Shown one piece after another: positions 52,014-61,436 of a stretch of DNA of 64,000 bases. The position numbers and the translations under genes are program-made. The notes under the pieces were generated by a model. That model saw only the letters and a program-made list of their open reading frames with translations. It was not told the DNA's origin and did no database searches. The DNA comes from JBMDXB01 sp048594885. Lineage in GTDB: Bacteria > Acidobacteriota > Vicinamibacteria > Vicinamibacterales > 2-12-FULL-66-21. The stretch covers positions 10,531-74,530 of the forward strand of contig JBMDXB010000116.1 of assembly GCA_048594885.1 (NCBI GenBank), in the 5' to 3' direction. The number at the start of each line of letters is the position of its first letter. The stretch's first letter is position 1.

Positions 52014-52799
52014 ATGTCTCTGGAAGAGCTGCTTTCCGTCGTTACACCGGGCTCGCCCGAAGAGGCGCTGGCGCGACAGGTCAACTTCGATCGGCTTCCG
52101 CAGCACGTCGCCGTGATCATGGATGGCAACGGCCGCTGGGCCGCGCAGCGCCATCTGCCGCGCGTCGAAGGCCACCGCGCCGGCATCGAATCGGTCCGTG
52201 ACGTCGTCGAAAGCTCCGCGCGGATCGGCATCAAGGTGCTGACGCTCTACGCGTTCTCCGTGGAGAACTGGAAGCGCCCGGCGACGGAAGTCTCGACGCT
52301 GATGTCGCTCCTCAAGCGCTACCTCCGTCTCGAGCTGAACACGCTGCTCCGCAACAACATCCGCTTCAAGGTCCTCGGGCGGTACGACGAGCTGGCGGCT
52401 GACGTCAGGCGCGAGCTGATGGAGGCGGAGGAAAAGACGTCGGCGAACACTGGCATGCTGTTCAACATCGCGCTGAACTACGGCGGTCGCGCGGAGATTG
52501 TCGAAGGGGTCAAGCGGGTGATCGCGTCTGGCGTGAAAGCTGACGAGCTCGACGAGCAGCGCTTCGCGGGATTCCTCTATACCGCCGGCCAGCCGGACCC
52601 CGATCTGCTGATTCGCACGAGCGGTGAGATGCGCGTGAGCAACTTCCTCCTGTGGCAGATCGCCTACGCCGAGATCTGGGTGACGGAGACGCTCTGGCCG
52701 GACTTCCGCAAGCGGCACCTGCTCGAAGCCATCCTCGCCTATCAGAAGCGCGATCGCCGCTACGGCGGCATCACGCAGCCCGCGGTCGCAGGACGGTAG
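52014..52799 (+). CDS. uppS: Undecaprenyl diphosphate synthase
   Basis: Cis-prenyltransferase that makes the C55 lipid carrier of peptidoglycan and O-antigen synthesis. 261 residues: catalytic Asp37 in VIMDGNGRWA, FSVENWKRP, and RTSGEMRVSNFLLWQIAYAE. The ATG at 52014 is taken; a TTG at 51999 is an alternative with five extra residues. Directly followed by cdsA, dxr and rseP, the usual envelope-lipid order. Confidence 0.97.
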   Translation: MSLEELLSVVTPGSPEEALARQVNFDRLPQHVAVIMDGNGRWAAQRHLPRVEGHRAGIESVRDVVESSARIGIKVLTLYAFSVENWKRPATEVSTLMSLLKRYLRLELNTLLRNNIRFKVLGRYDELAADVRRELMEAEEKTSANTGMLFNIALNYGGRAEIVEGVKRVIASGVKADELDEQRFAGFLYTAGQPDPDLLIRTSGEMRVSNFLLWQIAYAEIWVTETLWPDFRKRHLLEAILAYQKRDRRYGGITQPAVAGR

Positions 52800-52802
52800 C
52801 GC

Positions 52803-53594
52803 GTGCAACGCGTCCTCAGCGCGTTGGTCCTGATCCCCGTAGTCGTCGGCACTATCTGGTTCCTGCCGCCGCTTGCCACCCTCGTTCTCGCATCGATTGC
52901 CGCGGCATTGGCCTTCGTCGAATACGCGGGAATCGCCGCCGCGCTCGAGGCTCGCGTGCCACGTATGCCCGTTGCCGCCGCCGTAGTTGCGGCGTGTGTG
53001 TCTGTGAGCACGGCGGAGGCGTCCGCAGCCGTCGTGCTGATGGCAGCAGTGATCGTCGTCGGCGCGCTGGCCGTGGCGTCGGGTCACCCAGGTCCGGCGA
53101 TTCTCCGCGACACCACGGCGTCGCTCTTCCCCGTGCTCTACATCGGCCTGCCGCTCGGCGCGCTGGCCGCCGTGCGGGCGCTGCCGTCAGGCCGGGAAGC
53201 CGTCCTGCTGCTGATGATCGTGATCGTCGTCAGCGACTCCGCTCAGTACTACACGGGGCGTGCGTTTGGACGCCGTCGGCTCGCGCCGGCGATCAGCCCG
53301 AAGAAGACGATGGAGGGCGCGGCCGGTGGCTTTGTGTTCGGAACCGCGGCAATGGCGGCGGCTGGCACGCAGGTGTTTCCCGAGGCGCAGGTGTGGCTGC
53401 TCGCGCTCGCCGGTGCGACCATCGTCGCGCTCGGCATCGTCGGCGACCTGTTCGAATCGCTGTTGAAGCGGAGCGCCGGCGTCAAGGACTCTTCCGCGCT
53501 GATTCCGGGCCATGGCGGCGTGCTCGATCGGATCGACAGCTGGCTGTTCGCCGCACCGCTCTACTACGTATTCGTCCGCTACCTGCAGTTCTGA
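52803..53594 (+). CDS. cdsA: Phosphatidate cytidylyltransferase
   Basis: Makes CDP-diacylglycerol from phosphatidate and CTP in the membrane. The 263-residue protein has about seven hydrophobic segments, AISPKKTMEGAAGG, and the catalytic signature GDLFESLLKRSAGVKDSSALIPGHGGVLDRIDS. The start is GTG at 52803; the stop overlaps the dxr start (TGATG). Confidence 0.96.
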   Translation: MQRVLSALVLIPVVVGTIWFLPPLATLVLASIAAALAFVEYAGIAAALEARVPRMPVAAAVVAACVSVSTAEASAAVVLMAAVIVVGALAVASGHPGPAILRDTTASLFPVLYIGLPLGALAAVRALPSGREAVLLLMIVIVVSDSAQYYTGRAFGRRRLAPAISPKKTMEGAAGGFVFGTAAMAAAGTQVFPEAQVWLLALAGATIVALGIVGDLFESLLKRSAGVKDSSALIPGHGGVLDRIDSWLFAAPLYYVFVRYLQF

Positions 53595-54802
53595 TGAAGC
53601 GCGTCGCCATTCTCGGCTCTACCGGATCCATCGGCCAGAGCGCCCTGTCCGTGGTCGAGACGCACGCGGACCGCCTGCAGGTGGTGGCGCTTGCCGCGGG
53701 CGAGAACGCGGTGCGATTCGCCGATCAGATCGAGCGATTCATGCCTGACGTCATTGCGATGGCGACGGGGCATGCGTTCCAGGAGGTTTCGAGCGAACTG
53801 GAGCGGCGCGGCATCCCGCTGCCGGCCGGCGCAGGCTGCGGAGCCGACGCCCTCATCGCCGTCGCCACGCACCCGCAGGCCGACGTCGTCCTCTTCGCGT
53901 CGTCGGGGACGGCGGGCCTCGACGCCGTGCTCGCGGCCATCGACGCCGGCAAGACGATCGCGCTCGCGAACAAGGAAGTGCTCGTGATGGCGGGCGCCGT
54001 GGTCATGGAGGCGGCGCGCCGGCGCGGCGTCCAGGTACTGCCGGTGGACAGCGAGCACAACGCCATCCATCAGTGCCTGCACGGCCGTTCGCCGCGCGAG
54101 GTTCGGCGGCTGCTCCTCACGGCGTCCGGCGGGCCGTTCCGTCAGTTGTCGGATCGGGCGCTCGCGTCGGTGACGCCGGAGGACGCGCTGCGCCACCCGA
54201 CGTGGAGGATGGGGCCCAAGATCACGATCGACTCCGCGACGCTGATGAACAAGGGACTCGAGGTGATCGAGGCGCACTGGCTGTTCGGCGTCTCGCCCGA
54301 TCAGATCGACGTCGTCGTGCACCCGCAGTCGATTGTCCATTCGATGGTGGAGTTCGTCGACGGGTCGATCATCGCGCAGCTGGGCGTCACCGACATGCGG
54401 CTGCCGATTCAGTACGCGTTCTCCTATCCGGAGCGATGGACGGCGCCGGTAGCGCCGCTGGACCTCGCGCGGGCGGGCCGGCTGGACTTCGAGGCGCCCG
54501 ATCGCCGGCGCTTCCCGTGCCTCGATCTCGCGTTTCGCGCGCTGCGGGGGGACCCCGGGCTGCCGATCGTGCTCAACGCGGCCAACGAGATTGCGGTTGC
54601 CGCGTTCCTGGATGAGCGGATCGGCTTCACCGACATTGCCGACGTGATTCACGACGCGATCGAGGCGTACGAGAGGACGGCCGGCGGAGAGGTCACAACC
54701 CTGCCGGACGTCCGGCGCATCGATGCCTGGGGCCGCCTGTTCGCGACCCGCCGGACGGGTGGGGTACAATCGAGATTCCGACTCCCCGAGGGTTCTGAGT
54801 GA
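53594..54802 (+). CDS. dxr: 1-deoxy-D-xylulose 5-phosphate reductoisomerase
   Basis: NADPH-dependent step converting DXP to MEP in non-mevalonate isoprenoid synthesis. 402 residues, starting MKRVAILGSTGSIGQSALSVV; catalytic segment VDSEHNAIHQCLHG, SGGPFR, PTWRMGPKITIDSATLMNKGLEVIEAHWLFG. A short C-terminal extension of low identity follows (GGVQSRFRLPEGSE). Overlaps rseP by 4 bp. Uses DXP also needed for PdxJ. Confidence 0.97.
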   Translation: MKRVAILGSTGSIGQSALSVVETHADRLQVVALAAGENAVRFADQIERFMPDVIAMATGHAFQEVSSELERRGIPLPAGAGCGADALIAVATHPQADVVLFASSGTAGLDAVLAAIDAGKTIALANKEVLVMAGAVVMEAARRRGVQVLPVDSEHNAIHQCLHGRSPREVRRLLLTASGGPFRQLSDRALASVTPEDALRHPTWRMGPKITIDSATLMNKGLEVIEAHWLFGVSPDQIDVVVHPQSIVHSMVEFVDGSIIAQLGVTDMRLPIQYAFSYPERWTAPVAPLDLARAGRLDFEAPDRRRFPCLDLAFRALRGDPGLPIVLNAANEIAVAAFLDERIGFTDIADVIHDAIEAYERTAGGEVTTLPDVRRIDAWGRLFATRRTGGVQSRFRLPEGSE

Positions 54803-56118
54803 ACAGCATTTTCGCCTTCATCTTCGTTCTTGGCGTCCTCATCTTCGTCCACGAGCTGGGCCACTTCCTGATGGCGCGGCGCATCGGCGTGCGCGTCCTG
54901 ACGTTCTCGCTCGGGTTCGGACCGAAGCTGCTCACCTTCCGGCGGGGCGAGACCGAGTACTGCGTCAGCGCGATTCCGCTCGGCGGCTACGTGAAGATGG
55001 CCGGCGAGAACCCCGAGGACAACCGCACCGGCGCCCCGGACGAATTCCTCTCGAAGTCCAAGTGGCAGCGATTCCAGGTCCTCGTCATGGGACCGGTGAT
55101 GAACCTCGCCCTCGCCGTCGTCGTGATGGCGGTCGTGTTGTATCAGGGCGCGCCGGTACCGAAGTACGAGCGCGACCCGGTCGTGGTCGGTGGCTTCCAC
55201 GAGAACTCCGTCGCTGCCGCGGCCGGCATCCAGAAGGGCGACCGCATCCTCGCGGTCAACGATGCGCCGGTCGAGACATGGGAACAGTTCCTGATGGAGG
55301 TCGGCGGGAAGCCGAACCGTCAGCTTTCGCTCGCCGTCAACCGCAACGGGCAGCTCCTGCACGTCAACGTCGTACCGCGTGCCGTCGGCTCCTTCGAGGT
55401 CGGCGACGTCGGGGTCATCCCGTTCCTGCGCCCGCAGGTCATCGACATCCGCGAGGGAGCGCCCGCGCACGCGGCCGGCCTGCAAAAAGGAGACGTCATC
55501 ATTGCCGCACAGGGCGAGCGTGACGTCCTCTACAACCGCCTGCTCGACCTGATCAAGTCGAACGAAGGGAAGCCGCTGACGCTCGAGGTGGCGCGGGGCA
55601 GCGAGACGAAGACGCTGACGATGACGCCGACCGTCATCGAAGGCGTCGTCCGCGTGGGTGCCACGTTCCAGGACCTCGAAACCGTGACGATCGAGCCGGG
55701 GCCCCTCCAGGCGCTGTCGATGAGCGTCGAGCGGAACTGGCAATGGTCGAAGCTCATTGTGAAGACGCTCGTCGGCCTGTTCACGCGCGAGACGAACGTC
55801 AAGCAATTGATGGGACCGGTGGCGATCGCGCAGGTGTCGGGCTCCGCCGCCGCGGAAGGCTGGCTCCCGCTCTTCAGCCTGATGGCGATGATCAGCCTGA
55901 ACCTCGGCCTGCTGAACCTGATGCCGATTCCCGTGCTTGACGGCGGGCACATCACGATCCTCGCGCTCGAGGGCCTCTCGCGCCGGGACTTCAGCATGAA
56001 GGTGAAGGAGAAGATGCTGCTCGGCGGCTTCTTCGTGCTGGTTGCGCTGATGGCCACGGTCATCTACAACGACCTCACGCGCATTGCCTGGATCGAACGG
56101 CTGATGCCGTGGCGATGA
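54799..56118 (+). CDS. rseP: Site-2 protease RseP
   Basis: Membrane zinc metalloprotease that cleaves anti-sigma factors and remnant signal peptides. 439 residues: HELGH at 18-22 (metal site) near the N-terminus, two PDZ domains (VGGFHENSVAAAAGIQKGDRIL and IREGAPAHAAGLQKGDVI), and the C-terminal LMPIPVLDGG that supplies the third metal ligand. GTG start overlapping dxr. Confidence 0.96.
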   Translation: MNSIFAFIFVLGVLIFVHELGHFLMARRIGVRVLTFSLGFGPKLLTFRRGETEYCVSAIPLGGYVKMAGENPEDNRTGAPDEFLSKSKWQRFQVLVMGPVMNLALAVVVMAVVLYQGAPVPKYERDPVVVGGFHENSVAAAAGIQKGDRILAVNDAPVETWEQFLMEVGGKPNRQLSLAVNRNGQLLHVNVVPRAVGSFEVGDVGVIPFLRPQVIDIREGAPAHAAGLQKGDVIIAAQGERDVLYNRLLDLIKSNEGKPLTLEVARGSETKTLTMTPTVIEGVVRVGATFQDLETVTIEPGPLQALSMSVERNWQWSKLIVKTLVGLFTRETNVKQLMGPVAIAQVSGSAAAEGWLPLFSLMAMISLNLGLLNLMPIPVLDGGHITILALEGLSRRDFSMKVKEKMLLGGFFVLVALMATVIYNDLTRIAWIERLMPWR

Positions 56119-56867
56119 AGCGGCGGCTGCTTCTCCTCGTCTCCGTCGCCGCGATTGTTCTCGCCGCCTCCACTCTGCGCGCGCAGGATCCCGCCTTCGA
56201 TCCGGTCGCGACGTTTTCCATTCTCGGCTACGACCCTGACACCGGTGAACTGGGCGCCGCGGTGCAATCGCGCGTGTTCTCCGTCGGCAACGGCGTGTTG
56301 TGGGCCGAGGCTGACGCCGGTGTCGTGGCCACGCAGGCGATCGTCGACGTGAGCTACGGCCCGAAGGGGCTCGCGTTGCTGCGCGCCGGGATGACGCCCG
56401 GCGCCATCGTGAAAGCCTTGTGGGAAAGCGATCCCGATCCCCGGCCGGGCAACTGGACGAAAGAAGGCCGACAGTTCGCGGTGATGGACGCGAAGGGGAA
56501 CTACGCCGCGTTCACGGGTCCGAAAGCGACCGAATGGGCCGGCCACAAAGGCGGGAAGTTCTGTACGGCACAGGGAAACATCCTGGCGGGCGAAGCGGTC
56601 GTTGCCGGCATGGTGGACGCCTTCGAGAAGACGCCGGGGCACCTCTCGCTGCGCCTCATGGCGGCGCTCGACGCCGGGCAGAACGCCGGCGGCGACAAAC
56701 GCGGCATGCAGTCGGCCGCGATGGTCATCGTCAAGAAGGACGGCGGTGTGTGGCTGAACAACGATGTCGTACTGCGGCTGCAGGTCGATGACAGCCCGGA
56801 GCCGCTGAAGGAACTGCGGCGGCTGGTCGAAATCGCCGGGAAACAGCGCGCCCGCTTCCGGCGCTGA
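56115..56867 (+). CDS. DUF1028 domain protein, secreted
   Basis: A 250-residue Ntn-like DUF1028 family protein with signal peptide (LLLVSVAAIVLAASTLRAQ). TFSILGYDPDTGELGAAVQSRVFSVGN, GVVATQAIVDVSYGPKGLALL, FTAQGNILAGEAVV. The function is unknown. The ATG (56115) overlaps the rseP stop by 4 bp. Confidence 0.9.
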   Translation: MKRRLLLLVSVAAIVLAASTLRAQDPAFDPVATFSILGYDPDTGELGAAVQSRVFSVGNGVLWAEADAGVVATQAIVDVSYGPKGLALLRAGMTPGAIVKALWESDPDPRPGNWTKEGRQFAVMDAKGNYAAFTGPKATEWAGHKGGKFCTAQGNILAGEAVVAGMVDAFEKTPGHLSLRLMAALDAGQNAGGDKRGMQSAAMVIVKKDGGVWLNNDVVLRLQVDDSPEPLKELRRLVEIAGKQRARFRR

Positions 56868-56948
56868 CGTTGTCCCTTTCCGGCGGCAGCGATCCTCCAA
56901 TATCCCTCGAGAATCGCGAAAAACCCCTGAAAATTGTGGCACTTTCCC

Positions 56949-56963
56949 TGGCACAGCCGTTGC
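56949..56963 (+). promoter_or_regulatory. Sigma-54 promoter (-24/-12)
   Basis: TGGCAC at 56949-56954 and TTGC at 56960-56963, spaced by five bases, a perfect match to the sigma-54 core (TGGCAC-N5-TTGC). The +1 would be near 56975, about 30 bp before the start of the secreted protein at 57004. A bound enhancer-type activator is expected to be needed. Confidence 0.85.
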
Positions 56964-57003
56964 GGTAAACGGATGGCCACCCTGCTCGTTGGAGGACGGA
57001 ACC

Positions 57004-57915
57004 ATGCGCCGTTTTCTCCTCGCCGCCATCCTGGCCGTTCCGGCGGCGGGCCTGCCATCTTCGTCGCATCTCGCCGCCCAGTCGCTGACCTGCGATCCGG
57101 CAGCCATCAAGCCGGACAGCTACCGCCTCGCTGTCGAAGCGCAGGCGCTCAACGTCACGAAGCCCCGCTACCGGTGGCGGGATCAGTACGACATCCGCAA
57201 GCCGTCCAAGGATCTCGCGGACCTGAACGACGTGGCGATCGCGATTGCCGAGCGGGCGCGTGAGCTGGACGACTCGAACCTGCTGGCGCATGCGCAGCTC
57301 GCGCGCCACTACGTCATCGGCGCCGTCGACGCGAAGCGCGCGTACGACGAGTGGCGCCGCGTGCTCGACGCCGGCGGCGCGATCGCGTGGACGGCGACGC
57401 TGCACGACGTCGATCCGCTGTCGTACTTCGTGCTCGCGTTCGATCGCGGACGCATCCGCATCTACCGCTTTGGCCAGCTCGCCGGCGCGCTGCGGACGCA
57501 CTCCGGCGTGCCCGACTTCCCCGGCCCCGATCGCGAGGAGCTGTGGCGCGCGCTCGGCGGCTGCGTGCCGGACGCGATCACGCCGGAAGCAACGATTCCC
57601 TGGAGCGCCGTGCGCGAGCTCGAATCAGGCGCCCTCCTGCTCTCGTTCGATCTCGATCGGCGCGTGACGATCACATCGGATCGCCGCAAGCGGCGGGAGC
57701 TCGATCGCCTCGCGGTCAGCCTTCACGGCGCCGCGGGCGCCGCCGATCTTCGCTACGGGGCGTTCGGTCCCTACCGGCGTCCGATCGACTACGGCGGCGT
57801 CGCGGGGACTCCGCCGCTCTTCCAGGAGCGCATCCGCGGCACGCTCGTGGAGATCTTCGATCCCGAGGGACGCATCAAGCTGCCCAAGCAGCGACTCGCT
57901 GCCGGCTGGTGGTAA
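57004..57915 (+). CDS. Secreted protein of unknown function
   Basis: A 303-residue protein with a signal peptide (MRRFLLAAILAVPAAGLPSSSHLAAQ). The first 100 residues contain a helical, TPR-like stretch (LADLNDVAIAIAERARELDDSNLLAHAQLARHYVIG), the rest has no recognised domain. ATG at 57004 with GGAGG 8 nt upstream; an in-frame ATG at 56989 lies upstream of the Shine-Dalgarno. A sigma-54 promoter precedes it. Confidence 0.7.
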   Translation: MRRFLLAAILAVPAAGLPSSSHLAAQSLTCDPAAIKPDSYRLAVEAQALNVTKPRYRWRDQYDIRKPSKDLADLNDVAIAIAERARELDDSNLLAHAQLARHYVIGAVDAKRAYDEWRRVLDAGGAIAWTATLHDVDPLSYFVLAFDRGRIRIYRFGQLAGALRTHSGVPDFPGPDREELWRALGGCVPDAITPEATIPWSAVRELESGALLLSFDLDRRVTITSDRRKRRELDRLAVSLHGAAGAADLRYGAFGPYRRPIDYGGVAGTPPLFQERIRGTLVEIFDPEGRIKLPKQRLAAGWW

Positions 57916-57984
57916 GTCGCCGCGAAAGGTCGTCGTTTTCCGCCCGCCCGTCGTGTAGACTAGCGGCTCCACGCCAGGATCGCC

Positions 57985-60399
57985 ATGTCTGGAGAGGACC
58001 GCTTCGCCGCATCGCTCGGCGGAAACCCTCCACTGGACGTGTCTCCCGGTGCGATCCGGGACCACCTCGCGCATATTCTCGCCAGCCGCCCCTTCGCGGG
58101 GTCGGATCGCCTCAAGCGCTTTCTCGAATTCGTCGTCGAACAGGCACTGGCCGGCGATTCGCACCAGCTGAAGGAGTACGTGATCGGCACGCAGGTCTAC
58201 GACCGCGGGGAATCATTCGACCCGCGGACCGACGGAATCGTGCGGACCGAGGCGAATCGGCTCCGAACGCGGCTCGAGGAGTATTACCAGTCGGCCGGAC
58301 ACAAAGACGCCATCCGGATCGAGATCCCGAAGGGCGGTTACGTTCCGGCATTCCGCGTGGCATCGGTGACCGACGTCGTGGAGCCCGGCGGTCAGCCGGC
58401 TCTCGGTGAGACGTCCGAATCGACACCGGTCGAGGCTGCCGCGTCGCGCGGCTCGCGGTGGCGCCGCAGCGCCCGCTCGTGGCTGCCTGGCTTCGCCCTG
58501 GCCGTGGTGCTGTTGACGGCGGCCGGATGGCGCTATCGGAACGAATTCTCCTCGCCCCCCTTCGCCGAGCGAGACTGGCTGTTGATCGCCGACTTCGAGA
58601 ACCGGACGGGCGAGCAACTCCTGAGCGGCACGCTGGAGCTCACGATGGAGGTGGAGGTGAGCCGCTCGCAGTTCGTCAACGTGGCGCCGCGCGAGCGGGT
58701 CTACGACACCCTGCGACTGATGAAGCGCCCACTCGACGTACCATTGCCGAGCGACGTGGCACGGGAGGTTGCGCTGCGCGACGGCGGCATTCCCGTCGTG
58801 CTCGCCGGGACGATTACCAAAGCAGGCCGCACATACACCGCCAGTCTTCGCCTGATTGACGTCGCTACGGGTGGCTCGTTCGCGATGCGCGCTCAGGACG
58901 CCACAACGCCCGATGCGCTGCTGGTGAGCGTTCGTCGAGCGGCGCCATGGGTGCGGCGCAGCCTCGGAGAGCGCGGCATCAAGCCGCCTTCGGGGGATTC
59001 GCTCGAGCCCGGAATTACCACGCGTTCCCTCCAGGCGCTGCGCTTCTTCAGCCAGGGAATGGCGGAGGTCAATCGCCGCCAGTGGGCCCCCGCGGAGGCG
59101 CTGTTGAAGCAGGCGGTCGCGGACGATTCCGAGTTCGCGACGGCGCACATCTACCTGATGTTCGCCGTCATGAACCAGCGAAAACCGGAAGCCGAATGGC
59201 GCCGGCATCTGGCGCGTGCGAGGGAGCTGGCACCTCAGGTCTCGGAACGCGAACGGCTGTTCATCCTCGGCGCCACTCACCACCTTGAAAGGGATCATCC
59301 CGCTGCCATCGCGTTCTACGAAGCGCTGCTGCGCAAGTATCCGAACGAGTTCTGGGCCTGCAACAACCTGGTGTTTCTGCTGCGTGATCCCAAGCAGCTC
59401 TTGCTTTATAAGCAGCGTCTGGCGGACATGCGTCCGCAAGACTGGACGGTCAACGCGACCGCCGCTTGGGCAGTAGCGCGTAACGAGCGCAGCCTCGTGA
59501 AGGCCGACCGATTCCTCGCCCGTCTCCGAAAATTGGCGCCCTCGAGTGGCGCCGCCTACGAGTTGGAACTGTTCTCGGCCTTCGAAGCGTGGATGCGCGA
59601 AGACTTGGCGTCGGTACGCGAGACCTTGAAGCACATCATCGACGGATGGCGACCGAGCGGCGGCTTCAGTGACGAGAACGTGATGTTGATGCCGATCGGC
59701 CTGGGCATGCTCACCTTCGTCGAGGGCGACATCCGGCGAAGCGGCAATCAGCTCTCCTTTCATCGATGGATGCCGTGGGCCGCCGAAGCGCGGGGCGACA
59801 TGAAGGCGTTTCGCAGGCACGCGACAGGCCTTACAACAAAGGCCGGGCCGAACGCGCTCTCGGCAATCGTGTTGGTGCGGGCTGGCTATCTCGATGAGGC
59901 TCGCGAGATGATCGTGAGGGGTGGCGACCGTGTAGCGAAGCTGGACGAACGACGTTCATTGGGAGTCTGGCAGGTGGCGCGCGGAGAGCTGGCGCTGGCG
60001 CTCGGGCGCGTGGACGAGGCCGCCGCGTTGCTGGAGGATGCGCAGCGGCTCCTCGTGCCTGCGTTGGCGCTTCCTGAAACCTTCATTGGCGCCGAATCGC
60101 TTGAACGCCTCCTGGGCCAGCGCGGCCAGGTCGAAAAGGGGCGCGACATTCTGCGGACTGTGGTTTCGGAGCGAGCGGCCGCCTTTGGGTACCCGCTGTA
60201 CTTCTGGGTCCGCTGCGCCAAGCGCCTGGCAGCCATCGAACGGCGCCTTGGCAACCTGGACGCCGCCACCACGCTGGAACGACAACTCGACGATCTCCTG
60301 GCCGACGCAGATCCCGACTTCAGGCCCGATCTGGACCCGTTGCCGCTGCGTGCCGGCGCAGGGCGACGGCGCACGCCGCAAGGTGGTCACAGCCGCTAG
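57985..60399 (+). CDS. Winged-helix-like/TPR transmembrane sensor protein
   Basis: An 804-residue protein. Residues about 25-120 form the domain typical of a large Acidobacteriota family (LKRFLEFVVEQALAGDSHQLKEYVIGTQVYDR followed by FDPRTDGIVRTEANRLRTRLEEYY and IPKGGYVPAF), annotated in relatives as a helix-turn-helix or adenylate-cyclase-associated module. A single membrane helix follows (about 168-190), a domain similar to TolB-like FlgO (IADFENRTGEQLLSGTLE), and about eight TPR-like repeats to the end. Likely a one-component sensor or scaffold; the ligand is unknown. Confidence 0.75.
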   Translation: MSGEDRFAASLGGNPPLDVSPGAIRDHLAHILASRPFAGSDRLKRFLEFVVEQALAGDSHQLKEYVIGTQVYDRGESFDPRTDGIVRTEANRLRTRLEEYYQSAGHKDAIRIEIPKGGYVPAFRVASVTDVVEPGGQPALGETSESTPVEAAASRGSRWRRSARSWLPGFALAVVLLTAAGWRYRNEFSSPPFAERDWLLIADFENRTGEQLLSGTLELTMEVEVSRSQFVNVAPRERVYDTLRLMKRPLDVPLPSDVAREVALRDGGIPVVLAGTITKAGRTYTASLRLIDVATGGSFAMRAQDATTPDALLVSVRRAAPWVRRSLGERGIKPPSGDSLEPGITTRSLQALRFFSQGMAEVNRRQWAPAEALLKQAVADDSEFATAHIYLMFAVMNQRKPEAEWRRHLARARELAPQVSERERLFILGATHHLERDHPAAIAFYEALLRKYPNEFWACNNLVFLLRDPKQLLLYKQRLADMRPQDWTVNATAAWAVARNERSLVKADRFLARLRKLAPSSGAAYELELFSAFEAWMREDLASVRETLKHIIDGWRPSGGFSDENVMLMPIGLGMLTFVEGDIRRSGNQLSFHRWMPWAAEARGDMKAFRRHATGLTTKAGPNALSAIVLVRAGYLDEAREMIVRGGDRVAKLDERRSLGVWQVARGELALALGRVDEAAALLEDAQRLLVPALALPETFIGAESLERLLGQRGQVEKGRDILRTVVSERAAAFGYPLYFWVRCAKRLAAIERRLGNLDAATTLERQLDDLLADADPDFRPDLDPLPLRAGAGRRRTPQGGHSR

Positions 60400-60547
60400 G
60401 CACGGCTTGCTGAATCGGCCGCCTCGCGCCCTCTCCTAACCGTTAGCTGACGCTCCCCTGACTCCCCGCACCCGCCCGCCACCATTAGGCTCGTCCGCGC
60501 GACGCCGCCCGCTCGAGACGCGGCGTCTGCGACATCTGGAGGCGGAC
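60400..60547. other. Gap without gene
   Basis: 148 bp between the sensor and the secreted protein. A good ribosome site (GGAGG) precedes 60548; nothing else was recognised. Confidence 0.6.
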
Positions 60548-61345
60548 ATGAAACCTATGCGGATCATCCTGTTGAGCATCGGCGTCGTTCTAGGCAGCGG
60601 CTTATGGACCGGAGCCTCGGCGCAAAAGTCGAAGTGTACCGACATTCCCATCAGATGGTTCATCTATCCCGTCGCCACGATGGCGGACGGCACCACGGCG
60701 CCGTCAGCCATTACGGGCGACGGTAACTGGTACGCCGCATCCTCGGGGACGAGCAATACCGTCATCCACGTGTGCGGGACGAGCCCCTCTCGCGACGCCA
60801 CGGTCACGCTTTCCATTGGCAAGCGGACCATCGGGGTCGCATTCCCGGAGCCGATTGCAGGGTCGGCAACCTCCGAATCCGTCCGCGGCAGCTACAACAA
60901 CGGCGCCGGCATGAACGTCCGGAACATCCTCTGCTCTGGCTGCTCGAAGATGACGGGCGAGCCCTTCACAACTCACATGGGGGTGCAGTTGGGCGGGCTA
61001 CTGGCGAGGAACGACACCTATCGGCTCCGGTTCATGCCGACGCAGACGGATGCGCCCGACTATCTCATCAACGAGGAGATCATTCCGCTCGAGAACTCGC
61101 CGTTCGAGAGCTCCCCGGTACTCGTACTCCCGCAGCCATACGACTGTCACGTGGGTGGCGCGACCAAGCCGTCGTGGATCGTCCGCGCGACGAACACGAG
61201 CACGGATCCGAACATCGCTCCCGGTGACAGTCTCCAGGTCGGCACGCTGTCGCGTATCGATACCAAAGGCGCACGTCATGCGGCCGGCCAGTATTCCATG
61301 CCGTTCGAGATGCGCATCGAGGCACTCCGCTGTTTCAGCTACTGA
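60548..61345 (+). CDS. Secreted protein of unknown function
   Basis: A 265-residue protein with a signal peptide (RIILLSIGVVLGSGLWTGASAQ). Cysteines at CTDIP, HVCGTS, CSGC, YDCHVG and RCFSY could form disulfides. No recognised domain. ATG with GGAGGCGG upstream. Confidence 0.7.
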   Translation: MKPMRIILLSIGVVLGSGLWTGASAQKSKCTDIPIRWFIYPVATMADGTTAPSAITGDGNWYAASSGTSNTVIHVCGTSPSRDATVTLSIGKRTIGVAFPEPIAGSATSESVRGSYNNGAGMNVRNILCSGCSKMTGEPFTTHMGVQLGGLLARNDTYRLRFMPTQTDAPDYLINEEIIPLENSPFESSPVLVLPQPYDCHVGGATKPSWIVRATNTSTDPNIAPGDSLQVGTLSRIDTKGARHAAGQYSMPFEMRIEALRCFSY

Positions 61346-61436
61346 CGGGAGGTTGCTGTTCACAACCGTGAGTTGACGTCGGCCTAACTCCCTCACGACG
61401 GAAGTCGACCCGCACGCTTTGGCGCCGAGAGGTGCC

